From: Anaerozeibacter quisquiliarum
Lineage (GTDB): Bacteria > Bacillota > Clostridia > Christensenellales > Aristaeellaceae
DNA length: 64,000 nucleotides
NCBI GenBank assembly: GCA_051162045.1
Contig: JBISDI010000014.1
Reading direction: 5' to 3' (one strand)
This document shows, piece by piece, positions 1 to 7,445 of this stretch (position 1 is the first letter of the stretch; every line of letters begins with the position of its first letter). The notes beneath the pieces were generated by a model. The model ran no database searches. It saw only the letters and a list, made by a program, of their open reading frames with translations, and was not told where the DNA came from. A program made the position numbers and the translations under genes.

Positions 1-939
1 CTTACCCGCGTAGCGCTCGATCAGCGAGGCCAGCGCGCGGTCCCTGCGCTTGGGCTGATGCACCTCGAAGCGCAGGTTGGGCCGGTTGAACCCGGTTGTC
101 AGCGCGAACGGGTCGCGCAGCCTGAGCAGCCGCAGAATGTCCTCGCGCACGCGCGCGGTGGCGGTGGCGGTCAGCGCGCACACCGGCGGGCGCGCGCCCA
201 GTTGATCGATGAAGTCCGGGATGCCCAAGTAGCTGGGCCTAAAGTCATGCCCCCACTGAGACAGGCAGTGCGCCTCGTCGACCGCGATCAGCGAAATGTC
301 CATCGCCCGCGCCGCCGCCAGGAAGCGCGGGGTTTGCAGCCGCTCAGGCGCGACGTACAGCACCTTGTACCGGCCCTCGGCCGCGCGATCCAGCGCCAGC
401 TCGAACTGGCGCGCTGTCAGCGCGCTGTTGAGGTAGGCCGCGCTGACCCCGGCCTCCAGCAGCGCCGCCACCTGGTCCTGCATCAGCGAGATCAGCGGCG
501 ACACGATCAGCGCCGTGCCCGGCATCATCAGCGCCGGCAGCTGGTAGCAGATCGACTTGCCCGCCCCGGTCGGCATCACGCCCAGCGCGTCGCGCCCGGC
601 AAGCATCGCCTCGATGAGAGGCCCCTGCCCCTCGCGGAACGCGTCGTAGCCGAACACCTCCCGCAGCTTTGCGAGCGCGGCTTCCATATCAGGCGCGTCA
701 TGCGCTTCGGGCTCGATCCGGTTGCCCTCGCCCTCGGGCGCGAACCGCCGGTAGCGCACACCGTCCCGCACGACCGTCTCGCCCCACATCGCAAGCGGCC
801 GCACCCACACGCCGCCCTCGCCGTACAGCGCGCGGTAGACCGCCACCTTTTCGCGCGTCTCCGAGTGCTGCGCGATATAGAGCAGCTCGTAGCGCCCGCC
901 CTTGAAATGCGTGTATATGCCGGGCCTGGGTTCTGTCAT
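1..939 (-). CDS. recQ: DUF1653-RecQ fusion helicase (3' end cut off by window)
   Basis: Reading the minus strand from an ATG at 939 (AAGGGGG about 9 nt upstream) gives 313 residues running off the window. Residues 1-65 form a DUF1653-like domain ([37 protein letters not shown]). From about residue 90 a RecQ-type SF2 helicase follows: motif I MPTGAGKS, Ia [40 protein letters not shown], then TGFNRPNL of motif IV. RecQ helicases unwind forked or recombined DNA 3' to 5'. The RQC and HRDC domains, if present, lie outside the window. The helicase assignment is firm; the role of the N-terminal domain is unknown. Confidence 0.9.
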   Translation of the reverse strand, partial: MTEPRPGIYTHFKGGRYELLYIAQHSETREKVAVYRALYGEGGVWVRPLAMWGETVVRDGVRYRRFAPEGEGNRIEPEAHDAPDMEAALAKLREVFGYDAFREGQGPLIEAMLAGRDALGVMPTGAGKSICYQLPALMMPGTALIVSPLISLMQDQVAALLEAGVSAAYLNSALTARQFELALDRAAEGRYKVLYVAPERLQTPRFLAAARAMDISLIAVDEAHCLSQWGHDFRPSYLGIPDFIDQLGARPPVCALTATATARVREDILRLLRLRDPFALTTGFNRPNLRFEVHQPKRRDRALASLIERYAGK

Positions 940-975
940 CGGCGTACGCCCCCTTATCATATCTACCCAAGGCCC

Positions 976-1110
976 TTAAGCCCGTCGTATAGCTCGAGCC
1001 GAATATCCCCCATCGTTTTTCAACCTGAGGATTTCAACCCATCTGGCAAATACATCGTTGAGCCCCTGCCATGTCAGCACGCGGCCACCCTGCAATTTCC
1101 TGTTTGCCAT
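976..1110 (-). CDS. possible 44-residue ORF upstream of recQ
   Basis: An ATG at 1110 preceded by GAAGGA opens a 44-codon frame (MANRKLQGGRVLTWQGLNDV...). I do not recognise it. A TATAAT with a TTTACT 17 bp further upstream sits only about 10 nt before this ATG, so that promoter would leave almost no leader for it and may instead serve recQ. After residue 32 another frame reads equally well, so a decayed gene or chance frame is possible. Confidence 0.2.
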   Translation of the reverse strand: MANRKLQGGRVLTWQGLNDVFARWVEILRLKNDGGYSARAIRRA

Positions 1111-1242
1111 TGTATCCTTCATTATATCATGTCGGCTGTTGCCAGTAAAGAGACGAACCACGCTCTGAGCTGCGCGCCGCCACTTGCCCCAACCGGTTGT
1201 GGTAGAATCCTGGTAAATAATCCAATGCAGGAGGACGCAACC

Positions 1243-2394
1243 ATGCGATACCGCAATCTGGGCCGCAGCGGCCTGTCGGTCAGCGAAGTCGGGCTCGGCG
1301 GCGAGCATCTGGAGGGCAAGCCCTACGCGCAGGTCGAGGCCACGGTGCACGCGGCGCTCGACGCCGGCATCAACGTGCTCGACATCTTTATGTCCAACCC
1401 CGAGGTGCGAAGCGATTTGGGCCGCGCGCTCAAGGGGCGCAGGGGCGACATAATCATCCAAGGGCAGATCGGCTCGGGCTGGATCGGCGGGCAATACGCG
1501 CGCACACGCGACATCGATCAGTGCCACGCGTTTTATGAGGACCTGCTTGAGCGATTGAATACCGACTATATGGACGTGGCGATGGTGCACTACGTCGACA
1601 CCGAGGAGGACCTGCGCCTGTCGCGCGAGCGCGGGCTGTTCGACTACGCGCAGGCGCTCAAGCACTCGGGCGCGGCGCGCGCGGTGGGCGTCAGTTCCCA
1701 CGATCCGCTGATCGCGCGCCGGATCGTGGAGTCGGGCGAGGTGGATGTCTTGATGTTCTCGATCAATCCGGCCTACGACGTCGCGCCGGCGGACACCGAC
1801 CTCGACCACCTGTTCATGGCCGATACCTACTCAAGGCAGGAGGCCTTCTCGCTCGACCCCGACCGCGAGGCGCTGTACCGCGCGTGCGAGACGCGCGGCG
1901 TGGGCATCACATCGATGAAGACGCTGGCGGCGGGCGCGCTGCTCAAGGCCGAGAGCTCGCCGTTCGGCGTAGCCATGAGCGTCGCGCAGCTGATCCATTA
2001 TGCGCTCACGCGGCCGGCCGTGGCCAGCGTGCTGCTGGGCGCGAAGACGCCCGAGGAGATCGCCGAGGCGGTCGCCTACGAGACGGCATCGGACGCCGAG
2101 CGCGACTACGCGGCGGCGCTTAAGGCCGCGCCCAAGTTCTCGATGCGCGGCAAGTGCATGTACTGCAACCACTGCCTGCCCTGCCCCAAGCACATCGACA
2201 TCGCGGCCGTCAACCGCTTCCTCGATCTGGCTGAGCAATCCGAGCGGGTGCCCGCCAGCGTGCGCGAGCACTATCTGTCGCTTACGCGCAAGGCCGGCGA
2301 CTGCATCGAGTGCCGCCGCTGCGAGCCCAACTGCCCGTTCGAGGTATCGATCGCCGAGCGCATGAGGCGGGCCCGGGCGGTGTTCGGGGCGTAA
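1243..2394 (+). CDS. aldo/keto reductase with C-terminal 4Fe-4S domain
   Basis: 383 residues starting at an ATG preceded by GGAGG; a much longer upstream frame is an antisense shadow of recQ. The N-terminal 290 residues are an aldo/keto reductase barrel (YRNLGRSGLSVSEVGLG, then DYMDVAMVHYVD and the GVSSHDP segment). The C-terminal 90 residues carry two cysteine clusters, CMYCNHCLPCP and CIECRRCEPNCPF, as in ferredoxin-fused reductases. It probably acts in the cytosol as an NAD(P)H- or ferredoxin-linked oxidoreductase; the substrate cannot be told. It is monocistronic and converges on the next gene across a long hairpin. Confidence 0.85.
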   Translation: MRYRNLGRSGLSVSEVGLGGEHLEGKPYAQVEATVHAALDAGINVLDIFMSNPEVRSDLGRALKGRRGDIIIQGQIGSGWIGGQYARTRDIDQCHAFYEDLLERLNTDYMDVAMVHYVDTEEDLRLSRERGLFDYAQALKHSGAARAVGVSSHDPLIARRIVESGEVDVLMFSINPAYDVAPADTDLDHLFMADTYSRQEAFSLDPDREALYRACETRGVGITSMKTLAAGALLKAESSPFGVAMSVAQLIHYALTRPAVASVLLGAKTPEEIAEAVAYETASDAERDYAAALKAAPKFSMRGKCMYCNHCLPCPKHIDIAAVNRFLDLAEQSERVPASVREHYLSLTRKAGDCIECRRCEPNCPFEVSIAERMRRARAVFGA

Positions 2395-2420
2395 CCGAGC
2401 TCGGCCATACCGGACAATCA

Positions 2421-2472
2421 AGGGGTGCGGGTGATCTATCGACTATAGTCGACAAAAATCACCCGCACCCCT
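2421..2472. terminator. bidirectional hairpin with nested palindrome
   Basis: A perfect 15-bp inverted repeat (2421-2435 and 2458-2472, arm AGGGGTGCGGGTGAT) encloses a second perfect 14-bp palindrome, TCGACTATAGTCGA, at 2439-2452. It lies between two convergent genes, so it probably terminates both. There is no long T tract. Confidence 0.6.
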
Positions 2473-2490
2473 CGTCGTTGCCCACACCCC

Positions 2491-3732
2491 TCACAGCAAT
2501 GTGAGGTTCAGCAACCGGTTGATGTCCATTTCGCCCATCTTCTCCACGGAGAATTTGCCGTCCTCGTCTTGGATCCACTTTTCAAATTCCAAGCGCTCCT
2601 CCCACGCCTTCTCCATCTTCTCCTGAAAGGCTTCGTCGTCCTTCTTGCGTATCGCCTCGTCGGTTCGCAGCCGCCGGTTGCTCGGGCCGAACGCATTGAA
2701 AGCGCCCATGTTGCCCTTTTCGTCGATCCAAACCTGCCGGTACTTCACCTCATTGCCGGTGATGGCCCGGGTCATCGCGTCTGCCCACTTCACATACTTG
2801 GGCGCGTCGGAGAGCATCCTTTCGTATCGCTCGGCGGCGGCGGGGTCCATGGCCATCTTCTTTAAGACGTTCGGCGCGATCATCACGTCGAGCTTCTCGG
2901 GATAGCGATCCGAGCGCATGCCGGGGTTGACGCCGCCGGCCATGACGTTCAACTTCGGATGCGCCTCGTTCAATCCCTGCAACGCTTTGTCCGAATCGGC
3001 CGCCTCGTCCGCCGGAAGCGCCAACCCGCGCCGCCCGTCCACCGACTTTGCGTGTCGGGGGTCGCCGGGCTCAAGCCGTTCGTTTATATCGCCCAGCTTA
3101 TCCGCCAACTGGGCGGCCAGGTCCTCGACCTTCTGCTCGGCGTCATTGAGCCGCGTCGCCGCATCCGCCGCCGACGCGCCGCGTCCCCGATCGAGCGCGG
3201 CTTCCGACGCGAGCACACGGAGCTTGCCTTCCGCGTCCTTTTTCAGGGCATGGAGTGTCCCGGCCTGCTGCAAATCGGCGGACGTAGTGGTGATGTCCGC
3301 GAGGCGTTCGCTTTGCGCCTCTTCCAGGGTCTTGGGCTTTTCGTCGTCACGCTCTGGCTGCGGCTTTTCGGCCTGCTCCCTGATCCCTTGCGCCAGTATA
3401 TCGGCCATCTGCGCGTCGATGTCCCTGACCATTTGGTCGTAATTTTCCAATTCGATCCGAATGGAATCCAGTGTGCCGCCTTTTTCGAGCGTCCAGCTGA
3501 CCAGCGCACGTTTATGGTCGGCAATGCGCTGCTTCTGCTTGGTCATGCCATCCAGCAGCCCCCCTAACCTCGCCTGCGAGGAAATTATGACCCGATCGCC
3601 GTCCTCGGCCTTTTTCGGGCGCGCGGACACGCCGCCTACCTTCTCAAGCTCGACGCCCGGATCAACGCCGGCAATGTTGAAAGGCGCGAAACTGCCTCGC
3701 CAGGCATCGCCCAGATGTACCTTCATAGTCAT
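2491..3732 (-). CDS. hypothetical coiled-coil protein, DUF6033-like C-terminus
   Basis: 413 residues from an ATG at 3732; a second ATG two codons later is equally usable. No signal peptide or membrane segment is visible. Residues 60-240 are rich in Glu, Ala, Lys and Gln and read as coiled coil. The last 150 residues (YPEKLDVMIAPNVLKKMAMDP, then EVKYRQVWIDEKGNMGAFNAF) resemble the DUF6033-type proteins common in Clostridia, an assignment made from memory of the motif. Function unknown. Transcribed alone, convergent with the reductase. Confidence 0.55.
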   Translation of the reverse strand: MTMKVHLGDAWRGSFAPFNIAGVDPGVELEKVGGVSARPKKAEDGDRVIISSQARLGGLLDGMTKQKQRIADHKRALVSWTLEKGGTLDSIRIELENYDQMVRDIDAQMADILAQGIREQAEKPQPERDDEKPKTLEEAQSERLADITTTSADLQQAGTLHALKKDAEGKLRVLASEAALDRGRGASAADAATRLNDAEQKVEDLAAQLADKLGDINERLEPGDPRHAKSVDGRRGLALPADEAADSDKALQGLNEAHPKLNVMAGGVNPGMRSDRYPEKLDVMIAPNVLKKMAMDPAAAERYERMLSDAPKYVKWADAMTRAITGNEVKYRQVWIDEKGNMGAFNAFGPSNRRLRTDEAIRKKDDEAFQEKMEKAWEERLEFEKWIQDEDGKFSVEKMGEMDINRLLNLTLL

Positions 3733-3809
3733 GCCCTCGATCCTTAGCGGTACATATCCGCTTACTCTATACCTCGTATATCGGCGAAGAGCACGCGAAA
3801 ATTAGGCGC

Positions 3810-3848
3810 TTGACTTTTCCGCGGCATTCTGATATCATTTTGATATCA
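3810..3848 (+). promoter_or_regulatory. sigma-70 promoter overlapped by two TGATATCA palindromes
   Basis: TTGACT (3810-3815), 17 bp, TATCAT (3833-3838) form a good promoter for the SPFH gene. Two copies of the 8-bp palindrome TGATATCA, at 3830-3837 and 3841-3848, overlap or abut the -10 element and look like operator half-sites. Confidence 0.55.
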
Positions 3849-3870
3849 AATCGATATTCGGAGGTGCCTT

Positions 3871-4920
3871 ATGGACAACGCGCAGCTCTTCTCCGAGCAG
3901 AAGGTGCTCAAGGCCAGGAACGGCTTGCCGGTGCTCGCCCTCAACACCGCGGCCATCTTGGTCTTCATCGCCCTGTTTATCCTGGGCATTGTCATGGCCG
4001 CGCAGGCCGAGAGCGCCGGCACGGGCGCGGCCCCGGCCGTGCTGCTGATTATCGCGTCGGTGCTGATGGGCTTTATGGTCTGTCCGTTCCTGTTCGCGGG
4101 GCTGAAGATTCTCAAGCCCAACGAAGCGCTGGTGCTCACGCTGTTCGGCCGGTACTACGGCACACTGTACGGGCCGGGCTTCTACTTCGTGAACCCGTTT
4201 GTCTCGGCCGTCAACCCCACCAAGCCTTCGCTGGCGGCGGCGACCGCCGCGGCCAGGGTCGAGCAGCAGAAAAAGCCGACCGGTCGCACCGACAGCTCCG
4301 ATCCCACCGACACCGCCACGGGCAGGGCGGTATCGCTCAAGGTGATGACGCTCGACAACAACAAGCAAAAGATCAACGACAAGCTGGGCAACCCGATCGA
4401 GATCGGCGTGGTGGTCATCTGGCGGGTGGTCAACCCGGCCAAGGCGGTGTTCAACGTGGACAACTACCTCTCGTTCCTGTCGATCCAGGCCGACAGCTCG
4501 CTGCGTAACATCGTGCGGCTGTACCCCTACGACATCTGGTCCGACGACGAGGACGCCGACGAGCTGTCGCTTCGCGGTTCCAGCCAGGCGGTGGCGCTCA
4601 AGCTCAAGGATGAGCTGCAATCGAAGGTCATGGACGCCGGGCTCGAGATCATGGAAACCCGCATCACCCACCTGGCCTACGCGCCCGAGATCGCCGCGGC
4701 CATGCTCCAGCGCCAGCAGGCCAGCGCCATCATCGACGCGCGCAAGCTGATCGTGGAGGGTGCGGTGGGCATGGTGGACATGGCGCTTCAGAAGCTCTGC
4801 GAAAACGAGATCGTGACGCTCGACGACGAGCGTAAGGCGGCCATGGTATCAAACCTGCTGGTGGTGCTGTGCGGCAGCAAGGAAGCCCAGCCGGTCGTCA
4901 ACAGCGGATCGCTGTATTAA
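3871..4920 (+). CDS. SPFH/band 7 membrane protein
   Basis: 349 residues, ATG preceded by GGAGGTG. Two hydrophobic segments (about residues 22-45 and 52-75) precede an SPFH domain that begins [22 protein letters not shown] and continues through [13 protein letters not shown] and a C-terminal helical stretch with [27 protein letters not shown] proteins form large oligomeric scaffolds on the membrane. The downstream small ribbon-helix-helix gene is its usual partner in Gram-positive genomes. The physiological role is not established. Confidence 0.85.
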   Translation: MDNAQLFSEQKVLKARNGLPVLALNTAAILVFIALFILGIVMAAQAESAGTGAAPAVLLIIASVLMGFMVCPFLFAGLKILKPNEALVLTLFGRYYGTLYGPGFYFVNPFVSAVNPTKPSLAAATAAARVEQQKKPTGRTDSSDPTDTATGRAVSLKVMTLDNNKQKINDKLGNPIEIGVVVIWRVVNPAKAVFNVDNYLSFLSIQADSSLRNIVRLYPYDIWSDDEDADELSLRGSSQAVALKLKDELQSKVMDAGLEIMETRITHLAYAPEIAAAMLQRQQASAIIDARKLIVEGAVGMVDMALQKLCENEIVTLDDERKAAMVSNLLVVLCGSKEAQPVVNSGSLY

Positions 4921-4953
4921 CCATGGTCTGACGACCACAGGAGGTGCGGAAGA

Positions 4954-5256
4954 TTGCGAGAGGTTCTTTCGTCCGGCAAGGAGCCGGAGCGCAGACGTAG
5001 CAGCGCTGCGTCAAGCGACGAGCGACGCAGCCGGGCGGAAAAAGATCCGCGGGATTGCGCGGCTGCTGCGGCCGCCAGACCGCCAACGGACAGAAAAAAG
5101 CAAGTGCCGCTGCGCCTCTCGTCCGAGCTCTACGAAAAGCTGGCCGCCTGGGCCGAGGACGAGTTCCGCTCGGTCAACGGCCAGATCGAATACCTGCTCC
5201 ATGAGTGCGTGAAGAAGCGCTATGGGGAGAAGGCGCAAAAAGGGCAAGACGAGTAG
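4954..5256 (+). CDS. Arc-type ribbon-helix-helix protein with odd N-terminal extension
   Basis: 100 residues from a TTG at 4954 with GGAGGTG 8 nt upstream; there is no in-frame ATG. Residues 48-95 ([20 protein letters not shown], then [22 protein letters not shown]) are a typical RHH DNA-binding domain that pairs with SPFH genes. The first 45 residues are Arg/Ser/Ala-rich low complexity and coincide with an imperfect palindromic DNA element at 4964-5045, so they look like inserted repeat sequence rather than an evolved domain. The start codon is the least certain part. Confidence 0.75.
   Translation: MREVLSSGKEPERRRSSAASSDERRSRAEKDPRDCAAAAAARPPTDRKKQVPLRLSSELYEKLAAWAEDEFRSVNGQIEYLLHECVKKRYGEKAQKGQDE
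4964..5045. repeat. palindromic repeat inside coding sequence
   Basis: An imperfect inverted repeat about 82 bp long is centred on GACGTAGC-AGC-GCTGCGTC (4994-5012), with outer arms TTCTTTCGTCCGGC and GCCGGGCGGAAAAAGA. The core nearly matches the centre of the element at 29273-29437. Confidence 0.45.
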
Positions 5257-5379
5257 CGGACTCCCTGCGGGGCAAACCTGCACAGAGGGAAAATAGAAAG
5301 GGGCAAGCCGACGGGCCAATTCCCCTCTGTGGCGGGGCAGCGCAAAGCGCCGGGGCGGTGCCTGTGCGCAGAACCGCCC

Positions 5380-5416
5380 GATGCCGGGGGCATACGACCC
5401 CGGCATCCCGTTTTTC
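5380..5416 (+). terminator. Rho-independent terminator after the SPFH-RHH pair
   Basis: A 10-bp stem GATGCCGGGG / CCCCGGCATC (5380-5389, 5398-5407) is followed by CCGTTTTT, a good intrinsic terminator on the plus strand. Confidence 0.75.
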
Positions 5417-5420
5417 CTCA

Positions 5421-5591
5421 TTACTGCAACGTACTCCACTTGAAGTATATGGCGGCCGTGGTCAGGTTTTGCTCCCGGCTCATGGCGACTTGCCGCCGCT
5501 CGTACGCGTTATAGTAGTCCGTCGCCCTCGTGGCGCGGCGCGCGCGCATGGCGGCGAGCATCCGCCTGAAAAACGATTGAATGGCAGTCAT
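5421..5591 (-). CDS. 56-residue protein downstream of XRE regulator
   Basis: The ATG at 5591 directly follows the stop codon of the XRE gene and has a near-perfect ribosome site (AAGGAGGGGG, then TGTAA and ATG). The frame encodes MTAIQSFFRRMLAAMRARRA and continues with YYNAYERRQVAMSREQNL, ending FKWSTLQ. It is basic and helical with no cysteines or membrane segment. I know no family. The strong SD and tight coupling to a regulator argue for a real gene. Confidence 0.5.
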   Translation of the reverse strand: MTAIQSFFRRMLAAMRARRATRATDYYNAYERRQVAMSREQNLTTAAIYFKWSTLQ

Positions 5592-5822
5592 TTACACCCC
5601 CTCCTTTCCGGAAAACTCCGGGGCCAGCAATGTATCCGTGGTGACGCGCAGCAGGCGGCACAGCGACCACAGAAAGCCGATGTCCGGACAGGCCCGGTCG
5701 GTCTCCCACTTCGAGACCGCCTGCGGCGACACGCCCATCCTCTCGGCGAGCTCGCGTTGCGACAGCGCGCACCGCGTGCGCAGTATGCGTATTCTTTGTC
5801 CAATCGAAGCAGACACGGCCAT
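5592..5822 (-). CDS. XRE-family transcriptional regulator
   Basis: 76 residues. The helix-turn-helix is clear: IGQRIRILRTRCALSQRELAERMGVSPQAVSKWE, followed by a short C-terminal tail. Start chosen at the second of two adjacent ATGs (5822), behind GAGAGGA; the upstream part of the longer frame crosses a terminator and is unlikely to be coding. It is translationally coupled to the 56-residue ORF. Target genes unknown. Confidence 0.8.
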   Translation of the reverse strand: MAVSASIGQRIRILRTRCALSQRELAERMGVSPQAVSKWETDRACPDIGFLWSLCRLLRVTTDTLLAPEFSGKEGV

Positions 5823-5842
5823 CATTCCTCTCAAAAAGGATG

Positions 5843-5872
5843 AAAAAAGCGGCGGGGCCGATGCCCCACCGC
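5843..5872 (-). terminator. Rho-independent terminator
   Basis: On the minus strand GCGGTGGGG-CATCGG-CCCCGCCGC is followed by TTTTTT. It ends transcription of the small peptide gene at 5897-6043, just upstream of the XRE gene. Confidence 0.7.
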
Positions 5873-5896
5873 TATGATGGCCGTAGCGAATCAACG

Positions 5897-6043
5897 CTAA
5901 AGGCGTCTCAAAGGCAGAGGCATGGCGCATGCGCAGACAGTCCCACAGACATTCGCTGCGGTCGCGAATGCAGACGCAGCCAGCTTGAGGACATAGTTAT
6001 CCCCGGACGCCAAGTTCAGTCCGCAGATTCGATTCATCAACAT
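5897..6043 (-). CDS. 48-residue cysteine-containing peptide
   Basis: The ATG at 6043 follows AGGAGG by 7 nt. The frame starts MLMNRICGLNLASGDNYVLK and ends with a hydrophobic, Cys-rich tail (ATAANVCGTVCACAMPLP). It has its own promoter (6105-6133), a leader of about 55 nt and its own terminator (5843-5872), so the unit is a complete gene by signals. Cysteines are at residues 7, 33, 37 and 39. I do not recognise a family; there are no modifying enzymes nearby that would support a RiPP. A regulatory leader peptide or sRNA is also possible. Confidence 0.4.
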   Translation of the reverse strand: MLMNRICGLNLASGDNYVLKLAASAFATAANVCGTVCACAMPLPLRRL

Positions 6044-6104
6044 GTGCCATCCTCCTCTCTCATAACATATGCCGGCATCCGCTCGTCGCGAAAGCCGCTA
6101 CTAT

Positions 6105-6133
6105 CTTATACCACAGGTTTGCCGAAAAAGCAA
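6105..6133 (-). promoter_or_regulatory. promoter of the small peptide gene
   Basis: On the minus strand TTGCTT (6133-6128), 17 bp, TATAAG (6110-6105). Its -35 overlaps the T tract of the terminator of the preceding operon. Confidence 0.5.
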
Positions 6134-6147
6134 TCAATCATTGGTTG
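6126..6147 (-). terminator. terminator of the eut-GDPD operon
   Basis: On the minus strand CAACCAA-TGA-TTGATTG (7 bp with one G-T pair) is followed by CTTTTT, 10 nt after the end of the GDPD gene. Confidence 0.5.
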
Positions 6148-6157
6148 TTTTTTCAAA

Positions 6158-6886
6158 TTACATGGCGTTTAGCACCCGGCGCGCCAGGTCGGGGTGGTTG
6201 GTGATGACGGTGTCGGCGCCGCGCTCGAGCGCGAACCGGATGAACGGCTCGGTGTTCGGCGTCCACACGTTGACCTCGAGCCCCAGCGCGTGCGCCCGGT
6301 CGGCCTCGCCCTCGACCAGCAGCTCGCTGAAGTGCGGGTGCAGCGCGTCCATGCCGTGGCGCGCGGCGTATTGCCAGGGCTCGATCAGCGTGGCCTCGTA
6401 CAGCATGCCGCAGCGGATGCTCTTGTCCATCCGCTTGATGCGCACAAGGCTGTGGTGGTTGAAGCTCGAGTACATCAGCCGATCCGAAAGGCCCATCCGC
6501 GCGGCCAAGTCGATCGCCGCTTTCTCGAGGCCCGGATAGTCGATGTAGCTGTTCTTGAGCTCGCAGTTGACCGCGAGCGCGGTCGGGGCGATCAATTCAT
6601 AGACCTCCCGCAGCGTGGGGATGCGCGCGTCCTTGTACAGCGGCCAGGCCTTGCCAAAGCTATAGCGCTTGAGCTCGGCGAGCGTCATCTCGGAGATCAG
6701 GCCCGAGCCGTCGGCCACCCGGTCGATCGTCTCGTCGTGGGCCACCACCAACTCGCCGTCGCGCGTCATATGCACGTCCAGCTCGATACCGTCGGCCCCT
6801 TGGCGCACCGCCAGTTCGAATGCCTCCAGCGTGTTCTCCGGCGCGTACCCCGACGCGCCCCTGTGGGCGTAGATCAACTGCTTCAT
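6158..6886 (-). CDS. glycerophosphodiester phosphodiesterase
   Basis: 242 residues, ATG at 6886 behind GGAGAGAGG. Catalytic GDPD motifs are complete: AHRG (His8), PENT (Glu17), IELDVH (Glu35, Asp37) and AHD (His50). No signal peptide, so it acts in the cytosol like E. coli UgpQ, hydrolysing glycerophosphodiesters to glycerol-3-phosphate plus an alcohol. It starts 13 nt after pduT on the same strand, so it is the last gene of the eut operon. With glycerophosphoethanolamine as substrate it would release ethanolamine, which fits the operon; that is inference. Confidence 0.9.
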   Translation of the reverse strand: MKQLIYAHRGASGYAPENTLEAFELAVRQGADGIELDVHMTRDGELVVAHDETIDRVADGSGLISEMTLAELKRYSFGKAWPLYKDARIPTLREVYELIAPTALAVNCELKNSYIDYPGLEKAAIDLAARMGLSDRLMYSSFNHHSLVRIKRMDKSIRCGMLYEATLIEPWQYAARHGMDALHPHFSELLVEGEADRAHALGLEVNVWTPNTEPFIRFALERGADTVITNHPDLARRVLNAM

Positions 6887-6899
6887 TGGTACCTCTCTC

Positions 6900-7445
6900 C
6901 TATAACATCGAATTGAAGATTTCCCCGCGCGGCGAGGGGATCACGCAGCTGCCGACGAGCAGGCCCTTCTCGGCGGAGGGCGAAATGCCGGCGTCGACCG
7001 CCGCCTCGACCGCCGCCACCTCGCCGGTCAGCGACACAAAGCTCTTGCCGCCGATACCCAGCCCCAGCCGCACCTCGATCAGCCGCACGTCGGCCGCCTT
7101 GGCCGCGCGGTCGGCCGCGACCACCGCGCCCGCGATTGAGAAGAACTCCATCACGCCCAGCGCCGCCGCCTCGGGCACGGGCACGCAGCCCGACAGCGCG
7201 CCCTTCACCTGCGGGTCGAGGCTGGCGATGACCAGCTCGTCCACGAGTGCCTCGCCCGCGCGGACCCGGCCGGCATCCATCGCGGCCGCGACCGCCGCCA
7301 CCTCGCCAGTGATGATCGCGGTGTACTTGCCCGGGCAGACCGTCCCGGCGCGGACCAGCTGAACGTCCGCCGCCTTGAGCATGGCGTCGCCCGCCGCGAC
7401 CCCCTGCGCGATGCTGTTCAGTTCCAGAAGGCCCAGCGAAATCAT
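6900..7445 (-). CDS. pduT: tandem BMC-domain shell protein, PduT-like
   Basis: 181 residues with two BMC domains (residues 1-85: LGLLELNSIAQGVAAGDAML; 95-180: LGVMEFFSIAGAVVAADRA), the layout of trimeric BMC-T shell proteins. Cys37 in VRAGTVCPGKY matches the cysteine of PduT that binds a 4Fe-4S cluster on the trimer axis. PduT is thought to pass electrons to lumen enzymes such as PduS, encoded immediately upstream with a 4-nt overlap. Not the circularly permuted EutL type, which is encoded separately. Confidence 0.9.
   Translation of the reverse strand: MISLGLLELNSIAQGVAAGDAMLKAADVQLVRAGTVCPGKYTAIITGEVAAVAAAMDAGRVRAGEALVDELVIASLDPQVKGALSGCVPVPEAAALGVMEFFSIAGAVVAADRAAKAADVRLIEVRLGLGIGGKSFVSLTGEVAAVEAAVDAGISPSAEKGLLVGSCVIPSPRGEIFNSML

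Noticed and set aside
58..1242. Long plus-strand frame joined to the aldo/keto reductase
   Set aside because: It is antisense to RecQ and compositionally Arg/His/Pro-rich; the reductase has its own GGAGG and ATG at 1243.
5897..6043. Lanthipeptide or other RiPP precursor
   Set aside because: No modification, protease or export genes lie nearby and no leader motif is convincing; kept only as an unknown small peptide.
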